Positions 39,665 to 49,452 are shown, counted from the first letter of the stretch. The stretch: 64,000 nucleotides of DNA from Reyranella aquatilis (GCF_020880995.1 NZ_JAJISD010000006.1:62001-126000); one strand, 5' to 3'. Notes: generated by a model not told the origin, from the letters alone. Made by a program: numbers and translations.

Positions 39665-41419
39665 ATGACGCTGGTCGCCTCTGACACAAGACGGCCCGGT
39701 GAACCTTTGGTTTCCGGGGCCCGGCCCATCCGTTCGGTGCCGACACGCCCATCCGCCGCCGCGAAGCGGGAGCGGCAGCCGTTCGGACGCTGGTTCCTCG
39801 GTTCCTCCCTCTATTCGCTCACCCTGGGCTACAACACGCCGCGCAGCTTCTTCGCGGTCGCCGCCGATTCCTGGCCGGGCGATCCGGTGCTGGGCCAGCG
39901 GCTGCTCCAGGCCGGCGAATTCGCCGCCGCCGGCAGCGTCGGAACGGTCCTGCCGGATTCCGACGATCCCCCCTGGCAGCGCCCCGGCGCGGCCCCGCTG
40001 TGGCTCGACGCGCTGAACGGCTTCGCCTGGCTGCGCGACCTGCGCGACAACGGCGATCCGCACGGCGCGATGCTCGCTGCCCGGCTGGTCGACGACTGGA
40101 CCAATCGTGAGTGGCGCTGGTCGCCGGTGACGTGGAAGCGCGACGTGCTCGCCGCCCGCATGGTCGCCTGGATCCGCCACTACGAATGGCTGGCCTCGGC
40201 GGCCGACCCGGGCTTCGCCGCCCGTTTCGTCTTTTCGCTCGGCCGCCAGCGCGTCCACCTGCGCCGCGTCGCGCGGCGCGGCATGGTCGGCCACGAGGCC
40301 GTCGCCGTGTACAAGGCGATGATCTTCGCCGACCTCGCCTTCATCCGCGACGGCAAGCACTTCGAGAAGAGTCTCGATCAGACGCTGGGCCGGCTCGCGA
40401 AGTTCGTGAAGCGCTACGTGCTGCACGACGGCATCGTGGCGGAGCGCGCGCCGCATCTTCAGCTCGCGGTGCTGCGTCACCTGATCGACGTGCGGGCGGC
40501 GCTGGCCTCGGCCGAGCGGCGCGCCCCGGCCGAACTCGTTGCCGCCATCGACCGCATGGCGCCGATGCTGCGCTTCTTCCGGCATGGCGACGGTGGCCTC
40601 TCCCTGTTCAACGGCACGTGGGAAGGCGACCGTCGCCTGATCGACCTCGTGCTGGCGCGTTCGGGCTCTGGCGAAGTCGCGCCGACCATGGCGCTGGCCA
40701 GCGGCTTCCAGCGGCTCTCGGCCGGAACGTCGCTGGTGATCGCCGATGCCGGCAGCCCGCCGGGCCGCGGCATGGACGGGATCGCCCATGCCGGCACGCT
40801 GAGCTTCGAGATGAGCGCCGCGCACGAGCGGCTGATCGTGAACTGCGGCACCTATCCGGGGGCGCCGCGCGACTTCCAGCATTTCATGCGCTACACGGCC
40901 GCCCATTCGACGGCGGTGGTCGACGACGTGAACTCGACCGAGATCACCAATCACGGCGCGCTCGAATATCGCGCCGGCAACGTGCTGATCGACCGGGCCG
41001 ACGATGGCGGCGCGCAGTGGCTCGATATGTGCCACGACGGCTATCGCTCGCTCTACGGCATCATCCACCGGCGGCGGCTGTGGCTGTCGCCCGACGGCGG
41101 CGATCTGCGGGGCGAGGATTCGTTCCTGGGCTATGAGGGCCGTCCCGTCACCGTGCCGGACCAGCGCTACATCGTGCGCTTCCACCTGCATCCCACGGTC
41201 AAGGCGACGCTGGCGCAGAGCGGTCAGGCGGTGCTGATGCGGCTGCCGAGCGGCCGCGGCTGGCGCTTGCGCGCGACAGGCGCCGGCATCGGCCTGGCCG
41301 AGAGCATCTATCTCGGCGAGGAAGGCCGCGTGCGCCGCACCGAGCAGATCGTGCTGGTGGGCCAGGTCCCGGCGGAGGGCACCACGGTGAAGTGGGCCCT
41401 CACGCGCATGGAGGGATGA
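39665..41419 (+). CDS. Heparinase II/III family protein
   Basis: A 584-residue protein. The N-terminal half is helical, of the alginate-lyase/heparinase toroid type (WLDALNGFAWLRDLRDNGDP, VAWIRHYEWL). The C-terminal half has the heparinase II/III beta-sandwich blocks DAGSPPG, HAGTLSFEMSAAHERLIVNCGTY and AAHSTAVVDDVNSTEI. Family members cleave uronate-containing polysaccharides or serve in envelope polysaccharide turnover. No signal peptide is evident in the basic N-terminus, which is typical of the alphaproteobacterial branch. The substrate is unknown. It is divergent from hsp20. Confidence 0.88.
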   Translation: MTLVASDTRRPGEPLVSGARPIRSVPTRPSAAAKRERQPFGRWFLGSSLYSLTLGYNTPRSFFAVAADSWPGDPVLGQRLLQAGEFAAAGSVGTVLPDSDDPPWQRPGAAPLWLDALNGFAWLRDLRDNGDPHGAMLAARLVDDWTNREWRWSPVTWKRDVLAARMVAWIRHYEWLASAADPGFAARFVFSLGRQRVHLRRVARRGMVGHEAVAVYKAMIFADLAFIRDGKHFEKSLDQTLGRLAKFVKRYVLHDGIVAERAPHLQLAVLRHLIDVRAALASAERRAPAELVAAIDRMAPMLRFFRHGDGGLSLFNGTWEGDRRLIDLVLARSGSGEVAPTMALASGFQRLSAGTSLVIADAGSPPGRGMDGIAHAGTLSFEMSAAHERLIVNCGTYPGAPRDFQHFMRYTAAHSTAVVDDVNSTEITNHGALEYRAGNVLIDRADDGGAQWLDMCHDGYRSLYGIIHRRRLWLSPDGGDLRGEDSFLGYEGRPVTVPDQRYIVRFHLHPTVKATLAQSGQAVLMRLPSGRGWRLRATGAGIGLAESIYLGEEGRVRRTEQIVLVGQVPAEGTTVKWALTRMEG

Positions 41420-41442
41420 CGCTGAGGGAGCACCCCAGCGTC
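41418..41442. terminator. Hairpin at the meeting point of convergent genes
   Basis: GACGCTG and CAGCGTC pair over seven bases, with inner GG/CC pairing, across the 21 bp between the heparinase-family stop and the trpS stop; both stop codons are part of the structure. A bidirectional terminator role is likely, though no T tract follows. Confidence 0.45.
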
Positions 41443-42514
41443 AAGGCTTCAGGAAGCCGACGGTCCGGTAGACCTCGTCGAGGATCGGCGCGGCGATGGC
41501 GCGGGCGCGCTGGGCGCCGTTGCGCAGCACGCCATCGACATGGCCGGGATCCTTCATCAGCCGCTGCATCTCGGCGCCGATGGGTCCGAGCTTGGCGACC
41601 GCGAGTTCGGTCAGAGCCGTCTTGAACTCGGAGAACTGCTTGCCGGCGAACTGCGCGACCACGGCGTCCTTCTCCTGGTCGGCAAGGGCGGCATAGATGC
41701 CCAGCAGGTTGTCGGCATCCGGGCGCTTCTCGGCGTCTTCCAGCGTGTCCGGCATCGGTAGCGGATCGGTCTTGGCGCGGCGGATCTTCTGGGCGATCGC
41801 GTCGGCATCGTCGGTCAGGTTGATGCGCGAATAGTCCGAGGGATCGGACTTGCTCATCTTCTTGGTGCCGTCGCGCAGGCTCATCACGCGCGTCGCCGCG
41901 CCGAAGATCAGCGGCTCGGTGATCGGGAAGAAGTCGGGCTGGGCGAAGTCGTTGTTGAACTTTATGGCGATGTCGCGCGTCAGTTCAAGATGCTGCTTCT
42001 GATCCTCGCCGACCGGCACGTGCGTGGCCTTGTAGATCAGGATGTCGGCCGCCATCAGCGCCGGATAGGCGAACAGGCCGAGCGAGACGTTCTCGCGGTC
42101 CTTGCCGGCCTTCTCCTTGAACTGCGTCATGCGGCTCATCCAGCCCATGCGCGCCACGCAATTGAAGATCCAGGCGAGCTGCGCGTGCTCCGGCACCATC
42201 GACTGGTTGAAGATGATCTGCTTGGTGCCGTCGACGCCGGCCGCGAGGAAGGCCGAGGCGATCTCGCGCGTCTGCGCGGCGAGCTGCGCGGGCTCCTGCC
42301 ACACGGTGATCGCGTGCTGGTCGACCACGCAGTACAGGCACTCGTAATCGTTCTGCAGGCGCGCGAAGTTGCGGATGGCGCCGAGATAGTTGCCGAGGTG
42401 GAGATTGCCGGTGGGCTGCACGCCGGACAGAATCCGGCCCTTGAGGCCGCGCGCCTGGTAGGCGGCGAGATGCGGATTGGACGCCGGGGGCGCGGCGGTG
42501 GTCGTGTCAGGCAT
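41441..42514 (-). CDS. trpS: Tryptophanyl-tRNA synthetase
   Basis: A 357-residue class I synthetase charging tRNA-Trp. The HIGH-equivalent is GNLHLGN at 37-42 and the KMSKS loop is exactly KMSKS at 219-223. [15 protein letters not shown] contacts ATP and substrate. The N-terminus carries about 25 extra residues before [11 protein letters not shown]. In many alphaproteobacteria trpS directly follows murJ; here murJ lies 5 kb away at 47656 on the same strand with other genes between. Confidence 0.98.
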   Translation of the reverse strand: MPDTTTAAPPASNPHLAAYQARGLKGRILSGVQPTGNLHLGNYLGAIRNFARLQNDYECLYCVVDQHAITVWQEPAQLAAQTREIASAFLAAGVDGTKQIIFNQSMVPEHAQLAWIFNCVARMGWMSRMTQFKEKAGKDRENVSLGLFAYPALMAADILIYKATHVPVGEDQKQHLELTRDIAIKFNNDFAQPDFFPITEPLIFGAATRVMSLRDGTKKMSKSDPSDYSRINLTDDADAIAQKIRRAKTDPLPMPDTLEDAEKRPDADNLLGIYAALADQEKDAVVAQFAGKQFSEFKTALTELAVAKLGPIGAEMQRLMKDPGHVDGVLRNGAQRARAIAAPILDEVYRTVGFLKP

Positions 42515-42734
42515 GGATGTGGACTCCGCTAGAGGTCGATGGCGCGGGGTTTGGACCTCCGCGCACCCCGCCGGTGGAAGGTCAGGGGCGGGCGGGTATC
42601 GCGCAGGCAGCCGCGATAATCAAGCTGGCGGCATTGACGAGGGCCGGCGCGGCTGCTCCGATCGAATCGCACGCATCTTGCAGCATAGCGGGAGCGTCAG
42701 GGACCGGCTTCGACACTCTGGATGGAGGCATCCG

Positions 42735-44525
42735 ATGGACGAGCGTGGCTTGCGGGGTCTGATCGACCGGGTGAAGGCGGGTGACCTGTCCCGCCGCGGC
42801 TTCGTGCAACGGCTGGCGGCAGTGGGTCTCACCGCACCGATGGCGACCCAGCTCCTCGCCTTCTCCGGCGTGGCGATGGCGCAGTCGGCGCCGGTCTACA
42901 AGCCCACAAAGCGCGGCGGCGGCGGTCTGCTCAAGGTCCTGTGGTGGCAGGGACCGACGCTGCTCAATCCCCACTTCGCCGTCGGCACCAAGGATCGCGA
43001 CGGTTCGCGCCTGTTCTACGAACCGCTGGCCGCTTGGGACCGCGACGGCAACCTGCGCCCGAAGCTCGCCGCGTCGATTCCGAGCCGCGAAGACGGCACG
43101 CTCGCCGCCGACGGCAAATCGGTGATCTGGAAGATCAAGCAGGGCGTGAAGTGGCATGATGGCAAGCCCTTCACGGCCGACGACGTCGTCTTCACCTGGG
43201 CCTATTCGAGCGATCCAGCGACGGCGACGGTGACGAGCGGCTCCTATAAGGATGTCGTGGTCGAGAAGATCGACGACTTCACCGTGGTTGTGAAGTTCAA
43301 GCAGCCCACGCCCTTCTGGGCGGACACCTTTGTCGGGTGGATGGGCTGCATCATCCCGAAGCATCTGTTCGGCGACTATGTCGGCGCCAAATCGCGCGAC
43401 GCGCCCACCAACCTCAAGCCTGTCGGCACCGGCCCCTACAAGTTCAAGGACTTCAAGCCGGGCGACCTCGTCACCGGCGAGATCAACCTCGACTACCATG
43501 TGCCCAACCGACCCCACTTCGACGCGGTCGAGATGAAGGGCGGCGGCGATGCCGTGTCGGCAGCGCGCGCGGTATTGCAGACCGGCGAGTTCCACTTCGC
43601 CTGGAACATGCAGGTCGAGGACGAGATCCTCGTGCGCATGGAGAAGGGCGGTAAGGGCAAGGTCGTGATTACGCCGGGCGGCGGCATCGAGCACCTGCAG
43701 CTCAACAACACCGACCCGTGGACGGAGGTCGACGGCGAGCGTTCCAGCCTGAAGACGAAGCACCCCATCCTGTCGGATCCCGTCGTGCGCCAGGCGATCG
43801 CGCTGCTGATCGACAAGAAGTCGATCCAGGATCACATCTATGGCCGCATCGGCATCGCCACGGCCAACTACATCAACAATCCCGAGCGTTTCCGCTCGAA
43901 GAACACGACGTTCGAGTTCAACGTCGACAAGGCCAACGCGCTTCTCGACAAGGCCGGGTGGGTGCGCGGTGCCGACGGCATTCGCGCCAAGGACGGCAAG
44001 CGGCTGAAGTTCGTCTACCAGACCTCGATCAACCAGCCGCGGCAGAAGACGCAGGCGATCATCAAGCAGGCCGCCCAGAAGGCCGGCATCGAGATGGACC
44101 TGAAGTCGGTGACATCCTCGGTGTTCTTTTCGTCGGACGTCGCCAACCCCGATACCTACACCAAGTTCTATGCCGACCTGCAGGAATACAGCAACGGCAT
44201 GGAAGCGCCCGACCCCGAGACTTTCCTGCGTCAGTTCTGTTCGTGGGAGGTGGCGACCAAGGACAACAAGTGGCAGGGCCGCAACGTCACGCGCTGGCAG
44301 AACAAGGAGTACGACGACACCCACAAGGCCGCGCAGGTCGAACTCGATCCGGTGAAGCGCGCTGCGATGCTGATCAAGTGCAACGAGCTGGTGGTCAACA
44401 ACCAGGTCACCATTCCGCTGGTGATGCGGCCCAGCGCCGTCGCCATGAACAACAGGCTGGTCGCCGAGATCAGCGGCTGGGACAACAACACCTCCGATCT
44501 CGCGAACTGGTTTCTCGACGGCTGA
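42735..44525 (+). CDS. Tat-exported ABC peptide-type solute-binding protein (family 5)
   Basis: A 596-residue binding protein. The N-terminus MDERGLRGLIDRVKAGDLSR continues SRRGFVQRLAAVGL, a twin-arginine signal (SRRGF) cleaved after about residue 50 (GVAMAQ). The mature part has WKIKQGVKWHDGKPFTADDVVFTW and GTGPYKFKDF, the family 5 marks. The start ATG at 42735 follows GGAGGCAT. No transporter components are adjacent, so it is an orphan like the one at 12539. The next gene converges 3 bp away. Confidence 0.92.
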   Translation: MDERGLRGLIDRVKAGDLSRRGFVQRLAAVGLTAPMATQLLAFSGVAMAQSAPVYKPTKRGGGGLLKVLWWQGPTLLNPHFAVGTKDRDGSRLFYEPLAAWDRDGNLRPKLAASIPSREDGTLAADGKSVIWKIKQGVKWHDGKPFTADDVVFTWAYSSDPATATVTSGSYKDVVVEKIDDFTVVVKFKQPTPFWADTFVGWMGCIIPKHLFGDYVGAKSRDAPTNLKPVGTGPYKFKDFKPGDLVTGEINLDYHVPNRPHFDAVEMKGGGDAVSAARAVLQTGEFHFAWNMQVEDEILVRMEKGGKGKVVITPGGGIEHLQLNNTDPWTEVDGERSSLKTKHPILSDPVVRQAIALLIDKKSIQDHIYGRIGIATANYINNPERFRSKNTTFEFNVDKANALLDKAGWVRGADGIRAKDGKRLKFVYQTSINQPRQKTQAIIKQAAQKAGIEMDLKSVTSSVFFSSDVANPDTYTKFYADLQEYSNGMEAPDPETFLRQFCSWEVATKDNKWQGRNVTRWQNKEYDDTHKAAQVELDPVKRAAMLIKCNELVVNNQVTIPLVMRPSAVAMNNRLVAEISGWDNNTSDLANWFLDG

Positions 44526-44528
44526 TCG

Positions 44529-45815
44529 TCAGGCGGCCTTCTCGCGATCCTTGTCGGGATGGTGGAACAGCAGGACCACCAGTACCGAGGAAAGCGCGAG
44601 TACGGTCATCAGCAGGAAGCCGTCGGCGAAGGAGCCGCGCAGGTTGAGCACCCAGCCGGTGATGGCCGGCGCCAGGAAGCCCGCGATGGCGAAGGCGAAG
44701 TCCATGATGCCCAGCGCGGTCGCGGCGCGCTGCGGCACGATATCGACGTTCACCGCATAGTAGGCGGCGTTGGCGCCCATCGACGAGGCCACCGCCACAG
44801 TGATGCCGGCGATGGCCACGGTGAGGTTGTCGGTGAGGGCCACCGGCACGACCGCGAGGGCGGCCACGAACTGGCTGCCGGCAATCAGCCAGGAGCGCGA
44901 GATGCGCATGCTGCCGGTGGTCTTGAGCAGATGGTCCGACCAGCGGCCCATCGCCCACAGCAGGAAGGCGGCGGACAGCCAGGGCAGCACCGAGAACAGG
45001 CCGACGGAGGCCAGGTTCAGCCCGTATTTGCGCTCCAGGTAGCTCGGCAGCCAGCTCATGAAGAAGAACAGGAAGTAGCCGAAGACGAAGAAGGCCCAAT
45101 AGTTGGCGAGCAGGGTGCGATTGGTCAGCAGCGCCCCGAGGACGCCGGGCTCCGGCCAGGATTTCAGCACCGCGTGCGGCGCCGCGGTGACGCCCGGATC
45201 CACCTTGCGGATGTGGGCGAGTTCGGACGCGTTCACATGGCGCGACTGCGAGGGATCGTCCCGGAAGCAGAAGTACCAGAGCGGAATCCAGGCGGCCGAC
45301 AGCACGAACAGCACGCCGAAGGTCAGGCGCCAGTCCAGCCAGCCGAGAAGCTGCGTCACCAGCGGCCCGCCGATGGCCAGCGCCAGCGGCACCGCCAGCA
45401 GGGCGTTGGCCAGCGCCGACGCGCGCTCGTGCGGCGACAGCCAGTGGCTCACCGCGCCGGTCAGCGCCGGGAAGTTCGGGCCTTCCGACACGCCCAGCAG
45501 GACGCGGGCGGCATAGAGGACGGCCACGCTGCCGGCGAGCGCGGTCGCACCGATCGACAGGCTCCACAGGAGGGCGGCGACCGTGAGCACCAGCCGCGCG
45601 CCGTAGCGGTCGACGGCGAAGCCGCCGATCAGGGTCGTCACGGCATAACCCAGGCCGAAGGCACCCAGGATGGCGCCGGTCGCCTCCGGCGAGAGGCCGA
45701 GATCGCGCTGGATCATCGGGATGGCATAGGAGAGGGCGGCGCGGTCGATGTAGTTCACGACCGTGATCGCGAACAGCAGGAAGACGATGAACCAGCGGTA
45801 ACGCGTGCGTGGCAT
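44529..45815 (-). CDS. MFS transporter, anion:cation symporter (ACS) type
   Basis: A 428-residue carrier with 12 predicted membrane segments. The opening RYRWFIVFLLFAITVVNYIDRAALS, the loop DRYGARLVL after segment 2 and LGVSEGPNFPALTGAVSHWL are typical of the ACS family that imports hexuronates, phthalate or other organic anions. Loops SWLPSYLERKYGLNL and GRWSDHLLK mark the second half. The substrate is not identifiable. It begins close after the AT-richer unknown gene (end 45828) on the same strand. Confidence 0.92.
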   Translation of the reverse strand: MPRTRYRWFIVFLLFAITVVNYIDRAALSYAIPMIQRDLGLSPEATGAILGAFGLGYAVTTLIGGFAVDRYGARLVLTVAALLWSLSIGATALAGSVAVLYAARVLLGVSEGPNFPALTGAVSHWLSPHERASALANALLAVPLALAIGGPLVTQLLGWLDWRLTFGVLFVLSAAWIPLWYFCFRDDPSQSRHVNASELAHIRKVDPGVTAAPHAVLKSWPEPGVLGALLTNRTLLANYWAFFVFGYFLFFFMSWLPSYLERKYGLNLASVGLFSVLPWLSAAFLLWAMGRWSDHLLKTTGSMRISRSWLIAGSQFVAALAVVPVALTDNLTVAIAGITVAVASSMGANAAYYAVNVDIVPQRAATALGIMDFAFAIAGFLAPAITGWVLNLRGSFADGFLLMTVLALSSVLVVLLFHHPDKDREKAA

Positions 45816-45827
45816 CCGCTTCCTCTC

Positions 45828-46655
45828 TTATGCAGGCTCGGGGAAGCATGCCTCGGCGACGGGCACAACGGTATCCACGAATGCCCTGGCGTCGGAATCC
45901 TGGCTTGCGAAATCCGCGCGCACCGATCCCCGCAACGGCCACCTGTCGTCTTCGTCGCGGCCAGCCTCTTCCCAGGAGAAACCGGATTTCTTCCTGATGG
46001 GATTCCAGGAGCGATAGGTGAAATGCATCGAATATCGGAACGCAGTCGCCACGGCGCTCAGCTTGACGTCACGGCTCTCCACAATGCCGGCGATTTTCTG
46101 ATCGTCTGCCTCGACACCGAAGACAACCACACCTAGGTCTGGACATTCCGATAACCTCTTGCGCAAACGGCAAGCGCGGAAGAGACCGTGAGTCTCTGTG
46201 CCCTGCAGTGGCAGGCTTTCGAAGTAAATCTCCATCAGAACGCCGCGGGGATGGCGAAGCTGGAGGGTATCGATGAAGTGCAAGGCCTGTGCCGGCGCGC
46301 ACTGGAAATGTCTCTCCCAGTAAGTCGTTCGCCCGGACCAATCGAGAATGGGTCCATGTTCTGCCGCTTCGAGCCGCGCTTCTTCCGAAAGGACCAGTCG
46401 CTTCCCGCGAACTGTGAGGCCGGCCAAATCGCATGCTTGCTCCACCAGCAGGTCGCCGTGGAATCCTGGGCCGATGCAAGCATCGATCAGTTTGACGTCT
46501 TCGCACTCCACGCCGAAATGGCCGCCTCTGTACCGGATGTAGAGGGAGCGTCCATCGGCTGTCTGCCCCCAGAATTGAGAGGGACAACTGCCACCGCCCT
46601 CGATCGAAATGAGATCGATGTTGAGAGGCTTGAGGTTGGGCCGGCTGAAGAACAT
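45828..46655 (-). CDS. Hypothetical protein, AT-richer
   Basis: A 275-residue soluble protein of unknown family. Notable segments are ISIEGGGSCPSQFWGQTADG followed by RSLYIRYRGGHFGVE, LRHPRGVLMEIYFESLPLQG and MHFTYRSWNPIRKKSGFSWE; no motif or signal peptide was recognised. Start ATG 46655; the frame continues upstream to 47573 but there it is antisense to the hydrolase gene. Base composition is lower in GC than its neighbours, suggesting recent acquisition. It sits 12 bp before the MFS gene and divergent from the hydrolase at 46746. The function cannot be assigned. Confidence 0.75.
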   Translation of the reverse strand: MFFSRPNLKPLNIDLISIEGGGSCPSQFWGQTADGRSLYIRYRGGHFGVECEDVKLIDACIGPGFHGDLLVEQACDLAGLTVRGKRLVLSEEARLEAAEHGPILDWSGRTTYWERHFQCAPAQALHFIDTLQLRHPRGVLMEIYFESLPLQGTETHGLFRACRLRKRLSECPDLGVVVFGVEADDQKIAGIVESRDVKLSAVATAFRYSMHFTYRSWNPIRKKSGFSWEEAGRDEDDRWPLRGSVRADFASQDSDARAFVDTVVPVAEACFPEPA

Positions 46656-46745
46656 CGAATTTGAACGACGTGGTAGAGCTTTGAGATTGGATGGGTTGAG
46701 CTTAGTGTTCAGTATCCCCTTGAGTATTACAACGGTCTCGACGCT

Positions 46746-47687
46746 ATGCCCGACACGCCGCCGATCGAATTCGCCTTCCCCGACCTGCGCAAGTGGGAGA
46801 AGGGCGCCGCGCCCTATATCCACGTGCTGGAGAGCGGAAAGCCCGGCCCGACGGTGATGGTCGCGTCGCTGACCCACGGCAACGAAGTGTCGGGCGCGAT
46901 CGTCGTCGATGCGCTGCTCGGCGCGCAGGTGAAGCCGCGCAAGGGTACCCTGATCCTGTCCTTCAACAACATCGAGGCCTATCACTCCTTCGACCCGCGC
47001 ACGCCCTTCAAGTCGCGCCTTGTCGACGAGGACTTCAACCGGGTCTGGGGTCGCCTCGACCAGCCTGCGACCACCGTCGAAACCCGGCGCGCGCAGGTGC
47101 TGAAGCCGTTCGTCGAGCGTGCCGACCTGCTGCTCGACCTCCACTCGATGCACGACGATTGCGTGCCGCTGATGCTGTCGGGCCCGCTCGACAAGGGCGT
47201 GGCCTTCGCGAAGGCGATCGGCACGCCGGTCGACATCGTGCGCGACGCCGGCCACGCCGCCGGCATGCGCATGCGCGACTATGGCGGGTTCGGCGATCCC
47301 GAGAGCCCCAAGAACGCGCTGCTGATCGAGACCGGCCAGCACTGGCGCGCGTCTTCGGTCGTGGTGGCCAAGGACGTGACGGCCCGCTTCCTCGTCGAGA
47401 CGGGTGTCGTGGAGGAAAGCGACCTGCCGGCCGGCTGGCGCCAGCCGACGCCTGCGACGCAGCGCGTCGTCGAGGTGACGCATGCCATTGCCACCAAGCG
47501 CGGCAACTTCACGGCGGCGCAGCGTTTCCAGGGCCAGGACGTGATCGCCAAGGCGGGTACCGTGCTGGGACACGACGACGACGAGCCGGTGACGACGCCT
47601 TACGACGATTGCGTGCTGGTCATGCCGTCGTCGAGCCGGCCGCTGCGGCCCGGCGTCACGGTTGTTCGCCTGGGTCGGCTGACCTGA
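46746..47687 (+). CDS. Succinylglutamate desuccinylase/aspartoacylase family metallohydrolase
   Basis: A 313-residue M14-type zinc hydrolase. Zinc ligands are His44 and Glu47 (SLTHGNEVSG) and His133 (LLLDLHSMHD). A substrate-contact NRVWGRL lies at 98-104. The family deacylates N-acyl amino acids such as N-acetyl-aspartate, N-succinylglutamate or ectoine intermediates. The C-terminal beta domain (GTVLGHDDDEPVTTPYDDCVLVMP) is present. Its last 32 bases overlap the 3' end of murJ on the other strand. The substrate is unknown. Confidence 0.9.
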   Translation: MPDTPPIEFAFPDLRKWEKGAAPYIHVLESGKPGPTVMVASLTHGNEVSGAIVVDALLGAQVKPRKGTLILSFNNIEAYHSFDPRTPFKSRLVDEDFNRVWGRLDQPATTVETRRAQVLKPFVERADLLLDLHSMHDDCVPLMLSGPLDKGVAFAKAIGTPVDIVRDAGHAAGMRMRDYGGFGDPESPKNALLIETGQHWRASSVVVAKDVTARFLVETGVVEESDLPAGWRQPTPATQRVVEVTHAIATKRGNFTAAQRFQGQDVIAKAGTVLGHDDDEPVTTPYDDCVLVMPSSSRPLRPGVTVVRLGRLT

Positions 47688-49242
47688 CGCCCGGCTGGCG
47701 GCGCATCACGTAGCGCAGCTCCGAGATCCTGATCACGCCGAGCACGGCGCCGAGCGCGCCGTAGGCGAGAGCCCCGATCGCGCAGATGCCGGCGAGGGCG
47801 AGGCCGCCCTCGATGTCCGGGCGCGACAGGGGTTTCGCCAGCCAGAGCAGGCCGAGCCACAGCACCACGCCCATGCCCGTCGTCGCGCCGGCCATGCGGA
47901 TCGCACGCGAGATCAGGCGCCCATCGGGTTTCAGGTGGTCGCGGCGCCAGAGGACCGCCGCCAGCAGCGCCGCGTTCAGCCATCCCGACAGCGAGGAGGC
48001 GAGCGCGATGCCGACCTGCGCGAGGGTGGTGGCGAACAGGAAATAGACGTTGAACAGGATATTGGCGCTGATGGCCGCCAGCGCGATGTAGAGCGGCGTG
48101 CGCGTGTCCTCGCGGGCGAAGAAGCCAGGAGCCAGCGCCTTCACCATGACGAAGGCCGGCAGACCGACCGCGAAGGCGGCCAGCGCCCCGGCGGTGCGCA
48201 TCGTGTCCTCGCTCGTGAACCGGCCGCGCTCGAACAGCACGCGGATGATCGGATCGGCGAGGAACCACAGGGCGACCGCGGCAGGCAGGCTGAACAGCAG
48301 GCCGAATTCGAGGGCGCGGTTCTGGTTGGTCATGGCCGACTGCGTGTTGCCGGCGCGCAGCTCGCGCGCCAGCAGCGGCAGCAGCGCCGTGCCGATGGCG
48401 ATGCCGACGACGCCCAGCGGCAACTGCGCGATGCGGTCGGCGTAGTAGAGCGCCGAGATCGTGCCGACGGGCAGCAGCGACGCCCATACGACGTCGAGCA
48501 CGACGCTGATCTGCTGCACGCCGCCGCCGATCGCCACCGGCGTCGCGAGCTTCACCAGGCGAGCGACGCGCGGCGTCCAGCGCGGCCGCACCAAGGCCAT
48601 GCCAACCTCGTCGCGAGCGCAGGCGACCAGCAGCCAGACCCATTGCAGGACGCCCGCGATCGCCACGCCGATCGAGGCCGCATAGCCCGCGTTGGGCAGC
48701 AGCGGCGTCAGGCCCAGCACGGCGGCGATCAGCGCGAGGTTGAGCAGCACCGGGGTCGCCGCGACATGGGCGAAGCGGTCGATCCCGTTCAGCACGCCGC
48801 CGTAGAGCGAGGCGAGCGAGATGAACAGGAGATAGGGAAAGGTGATGCGGCCGAACTCGACGGCCATGGCGAAGGTCGGCAGATCGTCGCGCATCCCAGG
48901 CGCCAGCAGCGCCATCACCCAGGGCATTGCGAGGATCAGCGCCAGCGTGAACGGGATCAGCACCAGAAGCAGCGCCGCCTGCGCCTGGCGCGCGAAGGCC
49001 ATCGCCTCGGCACGGCCGCCACCCTGCAGTTCGCGCGCGAACAGCGGCACGAAGGCCGCCGAGAAGGCGCCCTCGGCGAAGAGGCGTCGGAAGAAGTTCG
49101 GCAGCTTGAAGGCCACGAAGAACGCATCGGCCACCGCGCCGGAGCCGAGAACCGCCGACAGCACGATGTCGCGCACGAAGCCGACGATCCGGCTGAGCAG
49201 AGTGAAGCCCCCGACCGTGGCGATGGCCCGCGCGAGGCTCAC
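47656..49242 (-). CDS. murJ: Lipid II flippase MurJ
   Basis: A 528-residue membrane protein of the MVF family with about 14 hydrophobic segments. It moves lipid II across the inner membrane for peptidoglycan synthesis. The N-terminus TVGGFTLLSRIVGFVRDIVLSAVLG and FFVAFKLPNFFRRLFAEGAFSAAFVPLF are diagnostic. GNTQSAMTNQNRALEFG marks the middle region. It converges on and overlaps the hydrolase gene at 47687 by 32 bp. It is not adjacent to trpS as in many relatives. Confidence 0.97.
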   Translation of the reverse strand: MSLARAIATVGGFTLLSRIVGFVRDIVLSAVLGSGAVADAFFVAFKLPNFFRRLFAEGAFSAAFVPLFARELQGGGRAEAMAFARQAQAALLLVLIPFTLALILAMPWVMALLAPGMRDDLPTFAMAVEFGRITFPYLLFISLASLYGGVLNGIDRFAHVAATPVLLNLALIAAVLGLTPLLPNAGYAASIGVAIAGVLQWVWLLVACARDEVGMALVRPRWTPRVARLVKLATPVAIGGGVQQISVVLDVVWASLLPVGTISALYYADRIAQLPLGVVGIAIGTALLPLLARELRAGNTQSAMTNQNRALEFGLLFSLPAAVALWFLADPIIRVLFERGRFTSEDTMRTAGALAAFAVGLPAFVMVKALAPGFFAREDTRTPLYIALAAISANILFNVYFLFATTLAQVGIALASSLSGWLNAALLAAVLWRRDHLKPDGRLISRAIRMAGATTGMGVVLWLGLLWLAKPLSRPDIEGGLALAGICAIGALAYGALGAVLGVIRISELRYVMRRQPGVRSADPGEQP

Positions 49243-49259
49243 GCCGTTCTCGCCTGTCT

Positions 49260-49348
49260 CCTCTCCCCCGATCGGGGGAGAGGATGGGTGAGGGGGTTAC
49301 GCACGTCGATTCCCCCTTACCTAACCTCTCCCCCTCGCGGGGGAGAGG
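49260..49348. repeat. Two 24-base palindromes upstream of murJ
   Basis: Perfect or near-perfect palindromes CCTCTCCCCC-N4-GGGGGAGAGG lie at 49260-49283 and 49325-49348, separated by a segment in which GGGGGTTA and TAACC can also pair. They fill the region just before the murJ start and belong to the C-rich hairpin class scattered through this window. Confidence 0.8.
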
Positions 49349-49452
49349 AATGGAAAAGCTGATGGGAAAGCCATAATTCTGTCATCGCACTCGGGCATAA
49401 ATTCCCTCGGTAGCGGCCGGCGATGTGATGGTCGGTTTAAACCGCTGCCACG

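Noticed and set aside
39005-41191. 728-residue minus-strand frame ending in Hsp20
   Set aside because: Everything before ATG 39463 is antisense to the heparinase-family gene or in the leader; the Hsp20 part alone has normal length.
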